64,000 nt of DNA. Origin: Balamuthia mandrillaris (Eukaryota; Discosea; Longamoebia; Balamuthiidae). A program made the position numbers and the translations under genes. The stretch lies in the NCBI GenBank assembly GCA_031835245.1, contig JAVKOQ010000155.1, positions 1 to 64,000 of the forward strand, written 5' to 3'. Shown here in pieces: positions 55,825 through 64,000 of this stretch; the stretch's first letter is position 1, and every line of letters starts with the position of its first letter. Under the pieces are notes generated by a model, which saw only the letters and a list, made by a program, of their open reading frames with translations, was not told where the DNA came from and made no database searches.

Positions 55825-58523
55825 TCTTCCTGTACCATCACGAACTAACTTGTTGTTACACTGCAGAACCCTTTCCAGTGTTCCTCACCTTGTTGCAAAC
55901 CACCTTCTTATTCAGCATGGGTACTTTAGCTCTCTCCTGTCCCTCTTTCTCTCTTGTGTTCTCGGTTGGCCCTGTTGTTTGTGCTTGCTCTTGCTCTTGT
56001 TCCTTTTCATCTTTCTTTTTCTGTATTCTTATTTTTAAGCCACTATTCCATCCTATAGGATACGAAATTGTTTGGGGTCATACCACGAGCTTGAGCTACA
56101 GGCCACGTTATTCGCCATGGACAGGATCTGTGCCCACTCTCCCGTGTTTGCTATCAGTGTCATCGACCAGCTGGCCACCAGGATACACGCGCTTACCACT
56201 CCTCCTGAAACCAAGCTTACTATCATACGCATCTTTCGGCACATGCACCATGATGCTCAAATGTCTGCCAAGGTTTTTTCTTCAAACCTTTGTTTCTCCC
56301 TCCCTCCCTCCCTCGGTCTGATGAATTTTCTTGGGTTAGGCGAGAACGATTTGCACACAATTATTGGACGTGTTTCCAACAAAGGAGTTCGTACTAGCGA
56401 CATTGGACACTCTTTCATGTCTCAGTCACAGATCTTTATTGAACGTGCCCTCACAGGTTAGCACCATTCAATTCTCCGCTCTCCGCTTTCTCTCTCCCTC
56501 CCTCCCTTCAGTTCTTATAAAGTGCTTTTTCTCACTCTCCATAGATAGAGCTGCTGCTGAAATACTTGAAAGAAGATCCACGATTGAGTGTAAAATTGCT
56601 TTGCTTGAGCAATCTTAACAAATTCGCTGCTCGCCACAGCACATGGATCACTCAAACCGAAGACAAGGATCACGATCCTTTCCGAACGTCCGACTTGATA
56701 GACATGTTGAGCCGTTCGGCTTACACTCCCGTCTTGCGCTCCATTCTCGTCTTGCTGAGGACTCTTTCGAAGCAGTATGATTCTCCATTTTTGCGAAAAG
56801 CTCAGCAACAAAGTAGCAGACTACGAGAAGAAAAAGAGAACGACAAAGAAAAAGAACGTGGAGAAGAAGATGAGTTACTGGCGTTGTTACCGCCTCCGTT
56901 TGATGTGTTGGAAGAGTTGATGTATCATCACGACAAGATAATCAGTGCACTATCTGCAGAAGTGGTGACAACGATCTTCATTTCACAACTGACAAAAAGC
57001 AGAAACAACGAAAGAAAGGAGAAAATGAGGACTGCAATAATGATGGATGTGGAAAACCCAAAGGTCAAAGAACAGGAAGAGCAGAAAAAAGAAGAAACAG
57101 ACGATCCGTTGTTGTATATTTTGGCGGATTCACTTTGTACGCTTGTTAGCTGCTGCCTGTTGGAAGCAAAGGTACAAGAACAAGGAAAAGGAAAAGAAAT
57201 AACAATCGAACAGGAAGACATGCAACTGGAAGAAAACAAGAACCGAACGGAAGGAGGTGAAAGACGAGAAGAAGATAGTGACGACGAAACAGCACTAAAG
57301 CAACGTCAGGAACAAACAATTACCAACTCGGCATTGAAAGGCTACTTGACTTCTTTAACGCGGCTGGTAATTTGCAAACCTTCCATTCTTTCCGATGTGG
57401 CTGGAATGACTGTGTCACTATTACCTTCCGTCTCATGTACGCGCTTTTTTCTCTTTTTTCTTATATTTCTTTTTACTCATTGCTTTTTAAACTTCAGATG
57501 ATGCCGCTGTTTTGCTTTGTAAATGTTTGCTCAAGTGTTGTATCAATGTTTCAGCTGGTGTGCTGGAGAACGACCCCAAAAATTCAGCAGCCTCTATTCT
57601 TCTACCCTATTTGCCACACCTCACGTCTTATGTACTTAAATGTCTTTCTGGACCTTCGGTGTTGCCCTCTTCTTTATTGGTACGTTTCTTCCTGCTCCTT
57701 TATCTACCTATTCTTCGCTATCTCATTTTATTTCCTTCCAACTGCATCAGCACACACTCTTCCGTGTTTTCTTCATAGCCTACGGCAATACCAAACAACA
57801 GCAATGCGATCCAATGAAGCTGTTGTTGCCAGTAACGGAAGAGTTATTAAAGAAAAACGTCAACTACGACTGGAGCTGCTTCATGATCGGTCGCCATGCC
57901 TTTTGCCATGCATACCACGCTCTCTCTTCTGATATATTCGAAGCCCTAAGCCAAAGAGTGGAATCGGAGTTCTTCTTTTATTGGCTAAAAGCGCTTGCTA
58001 TCATCTCTGAGGCAGAGACTAACGCCTCATCCTTTCTTTGTCGCCAAGAAAATAACCATACCTCCGCCTCAAGCTCAGAAGCAATATCTGGAAACATCAT
58101 CACCATGGATAATGTGTTGGTCTTGCTTCATCGCGCTCAAACACTTATTAAGGTATCACTGCCTTTTCTTTCTTTAACCAAAGACTAAGTTTGTTGGGGT
58201 GTCCGTTTTTTTAACGCCTTTTCTTTCAAAAAATGCTACTCAGAGTGCAGTTACACCATCCAGCCCTCTTTACTTCCAGCAACATTATTTAGAACTTCGT
58301 ACAAACTTCCTGCAAACATTGATCACCGCGCTGGCCGTCACCCGTGAAATCCCTCTTCAGGCGCCTTTGAGCAGATATCTCTCTTCCTCGGCACGCTCTG
58401 CTGCCAATATGTTTCTCCGTCTTGCGGAAACTTTCGCCAATCTCAAGCATTCCTTTTTTGATATTGATCAGAGCAGCTACTTGCTGCTTGAAGCGTATGC
58501 ATTTTCCTTTTTACTTGTCCTTC

Positions 58524-58554
<31 letters not shown>

Positions 58555-59860
58555 CTTAAATTATATTATGCACGCTATAGGCACACAACTGCATGCTCCA
58601 TTCTAGCGTTTCTCATGGAGATGCTAGCTGAAGATGAAATCAGGAAAGCCAGGTAAGACTTTTTATCTTCCGCGAATGCTAACGCATCAGAACTGATAAT
58701 CTTCTTGTTCACAAAGCCTACCACAAGCATTTGGCACCGAAGAATCATCTAGCGCCCAGCCCCCTCTCTACTACGCCTGTTCTCGTATGATCTTTAAACT
58801 CTACCAGCACCGCTCCCAAGAAACACATGTTCGATCTTTATTTCAGCTTTTATTTTCCATTGGTTTTTTGAAATAGTTGATAGATTCTTTCTTTAATTCG
58901 CAGAGAACTATCCATGGCAGCTTCAGAAGTATCTCCCTTAGTCGGCTTGATTGTGCAAAGTATTTAGAGGAAATCGTATATGAATTACTTTGTAAAGTAC
59001 CCGCTTGCTATCCACCATATTTCTTTTGTTGCAAACCATCCATATCTGTTCAGGTTTGTCTCTCCTCTCTCCTTTGCTTTCTCTTCCTCTCGCTTTCTTT
59101 TCATTGACTCGTTCACCTCTTTTGGTTTTAAGCTATCAACAACGTTACAATCTAAGACGGTCACCCAAAACGTAGGCACGATTCATCAACTATCAAGTAC
59201 TTCGGGTTTGGTGTTGGACATTTCTGGTCTGATTGTTTCTGCTGCTCCTGCTGTCCTACAAAAACATAGTACCTCCTCCTCAACATGTTTAATGTCTATT
59301 GCTTGTCTTTAAAGTGGTAACTAACTAACGAAACCTAAGAAATTCAAAATGTGCAACTTCGGATATGCACTATGCGAGAAAAGGCCTTTAAACAACTCCA
59401 ACAAGCCCAAACCAAACTGCTCCCTTCTGTATTCATTCTCTTCTCGTTTCTCTTCTCGTTTCTCTCCTCTCTCGTTCTTCTCTCTTCTCTTGTTATCATT
59501 AATTTCTCTTCTTCAAAAAAGGAACGAATGGATTTTTCTGGAGAGGGCGTGAAACTTTTGCACGTAAAACCTCGCGATGACTCCTTTACTGCTACTTGCT
59601 TGTTGCATTTTCCTACAAGCTCCCATCTTGGTGAACGAAGAGAGGAAGAAGAGGAAGACGAAGAAGAAGTAGATGAAGATGAAAAAGGGAAACAAAACAG
59701 GAGACAACAATCAAAGTCTTTCGTGGTGATAATTCAGTGCGGTCTCGTCGACAGAGACATGCGACTCTGGCCGCTGCATCAGCCATTGCTTACTGCGGAC
59801 ACGCTTCCATCCGATGCCCCTCTTGTCATTCTTCGAGTACAAGTCACTCCTCCATCTTAA
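55114..59860 (+). CDS. INTS7: Integrator complex subunit 7
   Basis: Subunit of the Integrator complex, which processes snRNA 3' ends and attenuates RNA polymerase II. ATG at 55114 opens MDQIQENFVQITQ; the INTS7 core starts LLELDRGLRSEKSGEQVEAV, FPWPIIVNTAALKLSYLFRT, then TNFVRYCICLILRRSESQLS, ILNIEDVLRRIHSVLQSNDP, ARALTLRTLSSVPHLV, YHELELQATLFAMDRICAHS, FRHMHHDAQMSAK, ELLLKYLKEDPRLSVKLLCL. These follow vertebrate INTS7 in order through at least ten exons of alpha-solenoid. A charged insert (56820-57300) is lineage-specific. Downstream: FFFYWLKALAIISEAE, YLELRTNFLQTLITALAVTR and the C-terminal beta-rich FVVIIQCGLVDRDMRLWPLH, APLVILRVQV. Small exons near 58600-59200 were not all resolved. Confidence 0.9.
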
Positions 59861-59999
59861 GACAACCTTCTCGAACAAACAAAACCCGACCTTCGGAGAC
59901 CTTCGAAGGTCGACCTTCAGGAAGAAGAACTCGCCCAAACATGTCTAAAAACACAGCTGAACACAGCTACTTATTGTCGACACATTACGATCTCTTTCT

Positions 60000-60219
60000 G
60001 TCCAACCATTTTTCAAAAAAAAATCACTCAAAAACAGCACGAAAACTGCAGCCCTGCAGATGAATTTGACCTCCAATACCGACACGTCATCAAAAGTTGA
60101 CAAAATAATTTTAGTCAACAAAAAAAAAATTATTCAAGTCGACCAAAAATACAAAGCAACAAACGGAGTAGCAGCAGCAAAAGAGAGAGCAGCAAAACAA
60201 CAAAAAATTCAAAAAAGAA
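60000..60219. promoter_or_regulatory. GET3 upstream region with GTCGAC-type sites
   Basis: A perfect TGTCGACA lies at 59975-59982, and AGTTGACA, AGTCAACA and AGTCGACC sites follow between 60096 and 60146. An ATG at 60060 is in frame with GET3 through a Lys/Thr-rich stretch; it could extend the protein, but this stretch looks like leader sequence. Confidence 0.35.
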
Positions 60220-60571
60220 TGGAGAAGCCACAACTCGATGCAGAAGACTCTGATTTCGAAGAGCTTGAGCCCACGTTGGTGAACCTGGTGGAGAAGGAGT
60301 CACTCAAATGGATCTTTGTGGGGGGCAAAGGAGGCGTGGGCAAGACCACGTGCAGCTGCAGCGTGGCCGTGCAGCTGGCCAAGCGCAGGGAGTCTGTGCT
60401 GATCATCTCCACGGACCCCGCTCACAACCTCAGCGACGCCTTTGGCCAGAAGTTCACCAAGGAGCCCACTGCTGTGCATGGCTTTGATAACCTCTTTGCA
60501 ATGGTGCGTTTTTTTTTTCAATCTGATTTCATTTCACTGGAGCGTTAACTCTCCTTCCTCTTTTCTCTTTC

Positions 60572-60615
<44 letters not shown>

Positions 60616-61595
60616 ACTTTCCTGTGGAAAATAAAAAACAACAGGAAATCGATCCAACTGTGGAGTCGGAAGAGCTGGAGTCTATGTTGGGTGTACAGGC
60701 AGGCAGCGCCATGTTGGAGGAGCTCACAAACTCCTTGCCTGGCATTGATGAGGCCATGGGCTTTGCTGAAGTAATGAAGTAAGTGCTCCTTCTCCACTTC
60801 TTTCTGTTCTCTTCCCTCTTCTTTTTTCGTTCCCTTTCTCTATTATACGTGTCCCTCAGACTGTGTTCTTTGCTCCCTCTTATATCTTTTAAAAACACCA
60901 CTGTTAGATTGGTACAAAGCATGAAGTTTTCTGTGATTGTGTTTGACACAGCGCCAACTGGCCATACGCTGCGCTTGTTATCTTTCCCCAGCTTGTTGGA
61001 AAAAGGAATTGGCAAGCTCATGTCCCTCAAGTCCAAATTTGGCGGCCTCTTCCAACAGGTTTGTTCCTTCAACTTTTTGACTTCTTTCTTCTTGCTACTT
61101 AGCTTCCTCTCTCTATCTTGTTTTCGTTCCTGTCCATTTCTTTCTGTTCTGTTCATTCGTTTTTGCGTTTCGTTGGTAACCTTTGGTTTGCTATTTTCTA
61201 ACTTTACATAAAACAAGATAACATCAATGTTCAACATGGGCGATAGTGAGGAACTCATGACCGGCAAGATGGAACAAACAAAGAAGATCATCGAGGAAGT
61301 GAACACTCAATTTAAGAATCCTGTATGTTTTCCTCTCTTCCCTCTCTTTTGCTTTCTTATTTCTACAAGAAAATATTTCTATGTTCTTACGCAAGTTGTT
61401 TATTTAAATCGTTTCTCTTTTAGGACATGACAACATTCATTTGCGTCTGTATTCCTGAGTTTTTGTCCCTCTATGAAACAGAGCGTCTTGTTCAGGAGCT
61501 GAACAAGTTTGAAATCGACACGCAAAACATCATCATCAACCAAGTCCTCTTTCCCGAGAAAAGTAATTATGCTGTTCTATTGCTTCTCTCCCTCC

Positions 61596-61637
<42 letters not shown>

Positions 61638-61897
61638 CTTCTTCTTTCAATACTTTTTTTTTGGGGACCAAAAAAAACACGTTTCTCACTTGCAAATGAC
61701 CTATCGCAGAGGATTGTGACCTTTGTGTTGCTCGTTCACGAATGCAATCCAAGTACATAGAGCAGATCTACGACCTCTACGAGGACTTCCACGTGGTGAG
61801 GCTGCCCTTGCAAAAGGAGGAGATTCGTGGGGTGGAGTCCCTTCGCTCTTTCTCCCAAATGTTGCTCACCCCGTACCAGCCTCCCCAACCCAAGTGA
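60220..61897 (+). CDS. GET3: GET3/ASNA1 ATPase for tail-anchored protein insertion
   Basis: Delivers tail-anchored membrane proteins to the ER. From ATG 60220: [20 protein letters not shown], then the P-loop [20 protein letters not shown], switch [52 protein letters not shown], switch [71 protein letters not shown]. The last exon holds [20 protein letters not shown] with the zinc CxxC, and [20 protein letters not shown]. Six exons with (CT)n tracts in two introns. Length of about 340 residues is normal. An in-frame upstream ATG at 60060 would add 53 residues not seen in the family, so the later start is preferred. Confidence 0.95.
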
Positions 61898-62112
61898 TCG
61901 TCCTCCTTTTTTTTCTCTCTCTTTTGTCTACAAAAAACCTCAACCACCGATTATTTCCGATTCATTCTTATTTATCGATTAGTTTGTTTTTATCACGATT
62001 GTTATCGAAATTAAGGCATTAATTTTCATCTGATTTTATTAATTAGATCTACTCTTGAAATCTACACTGAAAATACATCGGAAAAGCAAAAACACGGAGG
62101 AGGTGTTGCGTG

Positions 62113-63807
62113 ATGCTGCCACAACCCCGGCAGAGGCCACGGCAACGCTACTTTTTGCTGTTCCTTTTTGTTACCGTCTTTTGCGGCCTCAGTTCTCTTT
62201 TCCACTTGCCCTCCTTTTCTTCTTCTGTTTCTTTTCCGCTGCCGCCGAAACCGTTCAACCATAGCAGCATTACGCAACGGAAAGAGCAAACAAACGTGCC
62301 GACTTCCTTCTTTCGCATTTCATGGGAGCGCCATCGCACCTTGAATGGTCTCTTTCACGTCGTCTCCGCCTCTCAAGACCATCGCAGCTTCCCTCCGGCC
62401 CATCAACTCCCTTCATCTGCCATTCCACTCACCTTTGCTGACATCAAAGGGAACAAAAGCATCTTTCAGTTCCATGCAACCATAGACGCTTCACTCGCCT
62501 TAAAACCTGTTCTCAGCTTCTTTTCAACTGTTGAACTGTGGACTTATTCTTCTTCTTCTTCTGCCTTCTTCGGAGCGAACAAACAAGCAGCGGAACGCTG
62601 TCACGCCCAACAACCCAAAAACTTTCGTTATAGACGACGACAGAAGGTGAAGCATTTGGACCTCATCATTCGCTGCGCCTTTACCGACCTTTCTTCCCCG
62701 TCTGCCTACATTTGTGATAGACAGGATGAGGCAAGTAAATGTCGGTATGCGGCATTTGCCATTCATGTGGTGGGAGAGGTGGTTCTCGTACCTGTTAGAG
62801 AAGTGCTGCACTTCCTGAGACCGATGAAAGTTCTTCCGGACTTGGACAAACCTACCAAAAGTTCTCATCCGTTCTTTGCGAACGCGCCTTTTTGGAGAGA
62901 TGAGAATAAGGAAATGATCATAGAACGAGCTACACAGGAAGAAGAAAGAGAAGTGGGAGAGGTGTGTGCTTTTGTGGTGAAGAAGTATTCGTGGTTGAAG
63001 GACGACCACGTGTGGCTTCAATGGATGTTCGACGTGGTAGGAGTGGACTGGGTGATGGTCAACCTCTTTGTTGGCAACAACCCAAAGAAGCACGATTATA
63101 TTGAAGACGATGACCCGGTCAACAAAGAAGGACCCCTATCTGCTGCCGATGTTCGCCGAGACTTGACTCAGATTTATTCATCTTCAGCTTCGTCACAGAA
63201 TATGGCGGACAGGGTGATACTAGTTGAGACGGATCTACCTCCATCCTGGCACACCTACGAGCACATGCTGCACGCCATGAACTGGGACGCCTTCCTTCGG
63301 TGGCAGAGCCACTGCCAGTACGCTTTCTCTTTGGACATGGATGAGTACATTCAACTCTTCTCGCGGGACAGCAGCAGCGTCAACCCTCATCACCGTGTTG
63401 ACGTCAAACGATGGATTGCGCAACTGAAAAACGAGATGGAGCAGAGCAGGAGGGGAGGCCTTTACTTACCAAGACTCATGCTAATGCGGCAGACCAAGGC
63501 CTGGGAGGAGGAGCCCGCATTGGGTCCATTCCTGAACAAGATGATGCGGATGAACGGCATTGAGACCGCCCGGCATATGCACAACGTACCATTGGAGGAT
63601 TTCGGCAAAAGCCTTTTCTTGGTGAATGGAACGTTGCAACCTTATCTCCATTTCAACGAAGAGGCGACCGAGGAGATACCGCCACTCCTATCTACGAGCT
63701 TGGCTCACATGTTGCACGTCAGGGTGGCTCAGGGCATTTTAGATAAAACTCCAAATGACCATCCACTTCTCACCGAGTTCTTTGAACCAAGAACAAGCAA
63801 TAGTTAA
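62113..63807 (+). CDS. GT92-like (DUF23) type II membrane glycosyltransferase
   Basis: Single-exon protein of 564 residues. A basic start (MLPQPRQRPRQR) leads into a signal-anchor (YFLLFLFVTVFCGLSSLF), giving a Golgi type II layout. The lumenal part contains FVVKKYSWLKDDHVWLQWMF, VDWVMVNLFVGNNPKKH, HAMNWDAFLRWQSHCQYAFS and LDMDEYIQLFSRDSS; the last carries the acidic metal-binding DxDE expected for this family. Several Cys in the N-terminal half suggest disulphides. GT92 enzymes add galactose or related sugars in animals; acceptor and donor are unknown here. The region 62041-62112 contains no gene, and after 63807 the window holds only presumed 3' sequence. Confidence 0.78.
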   Translation: MLPQPRQRPRQRYFLLFLFVTVFCGLSSLFHLPSFSSSVSFPLPPKPFNHSSITQRKEQTNVPTSFFRISWERHRTLNGLFHVVSASQDHRSFPPAHQLPSSAIPLTFADIKGNKSIFQFHATIDASLALKPVLSFFSTVELWTYSSSSSAFFGANKQAAERCHAQQPKNFRYRRRQKVKHLDLIIRCAFTDLSSPSAYICDRQDEASKCRYAAFAIHVVGEVVLVPVREVLHFLRPMKVLPDLDKPTKSSHPFFANAPFWRDENKEMIIERATQEEEREVGEVCAFVVKKYSWLKDDHVWLQWMFDVVGVDWVMVNLFVGNNPKKHDYIEDDDPVNKEGPLSAADVRRDLTQIYSSSASSQNMADRVILVETDLPPSWHTYEHMLHAMNWDAFLRWQSHCQYAFSLDMDEYIQLFSRDSSSVNPHHRVDVKRWIAQLKNEMEQSRRGGLYLPRLMLMRQTKAWEEEPALGPFLNKMMRMNGIETARHMHNVPLEDFGKSLFLVNGTLQPYLHFNEEATEEIPPLLSTSLAHMLHVRVAQGILDKTPNDHPLLTEFFEPRTSNS

Positions 63808-64000
63808 GTTCCAGAGAGTCTTTCATCATGGGCAACTTATCCCAAAGGCAGCGCAGAATTGCTGCATCTTGTAATAACGCGACCACACCTTCTCCTAAAG
63901 ACTCCTTCCTATAAAGCTTCAACACACTTTTCTGCCTGCATCCTTTGTACACCGATCGTCTCTTTGACTTTGCATTTTGTATTGTATTGCATCGCTCACA
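63808..64000. other. 3' flank to the window end
   Basis: No supported gene; AT-rich sequence with TTGTATTGTATTG near 63978-63990. It may hold the polyadenylation region of the GT92-like gene. Confidence 0.35.

Noticed and set aside
60060-60219. Upstream in-frame start for GET3 at 60060
   Set aside because: Adds a Lys/Thr-rich stretch not seen in the family and carrying promoter-like GTCGAC/GTCAAC sites; the ATG at 60220 gives normal length.

Overview
The window is nuclear DNA from an intron-rich protist with a compact genome, most likely a free-living amoebozoan of the Acanthamoeba/Balamuthia kind; that placement is inferred from gene content and was not tested. The sequence shows about 30 closely spaced genes on both strands, most cut by short GT-AG introns, with all three standard stop codons in use. 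Introns carry long pyrimidine microsatellites, usually (CT)n on the coding strand. Many long open frames of SLSLSL or REREREE type are translations of these repeats and are not genes.

Layout. 1-16 kb: an ArfGAP2/3-type ArfGAP (cut by the left edge), SmG, the retromer subunit VPS29, a homologue of the meiosis protein M1AP, an unrecognised membrane protein, the GPI mannosyltransferase PIGV, UBAC2, and phenylalanine hydroxylase. 14.8-17.8 kb: a rearranged transposase-like gene with an F-box, a GC-rich candidate structured RNA, and non-coding sequence. 17.8-34.5 kb: a large protein with two V4R domains, a leucine-rich-repeat protein, a CEMIP/TMEM2-type G8 surface protein and an EGF/Ig-like membrane protein. 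34.6-43.9 kb: the tRNA deaminase ADAT2, tRNA-Gly(GCC), an Arf-like GTPase, a tandem CTLH-UBA protein, SLC35B4 and CDK7.

44-54 kb is the accessory-looking part. It holds a prokaryotic-type DNA methyltransferase whose frame is broken at a (TA)n tract, then a head-to-tail array of four F-box/SPRY paralogues (one dead, one with a frameshifted tail, one that lost an intron), an archaemetzincin, and a zinc-finger/F-box/SPRY cousin. 54-64 kb: a DM9 protein, the Integrator subunit INTS7, the tail-anchored-protein ATPase GET3 and a GT92-like glycosyltransferase.

Most genes are single-copy housekeeping genes of membrane traffic (ArfGAP, Arf-like, VPS29, GET3, UBAC2), GPI and sugar biology (PIGV, SLC35B4, GT92) and RNA biology (SmG, ADAT2, CDK7, INTS7). 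The observations most worth following are the methyltransferase, the F-box/SPRY array, the broken transposase/F-box gene, the M1AP homologue, the recurrent TGTCGACA palindrome between genes, and the candidate RNA near 16.8 kb.
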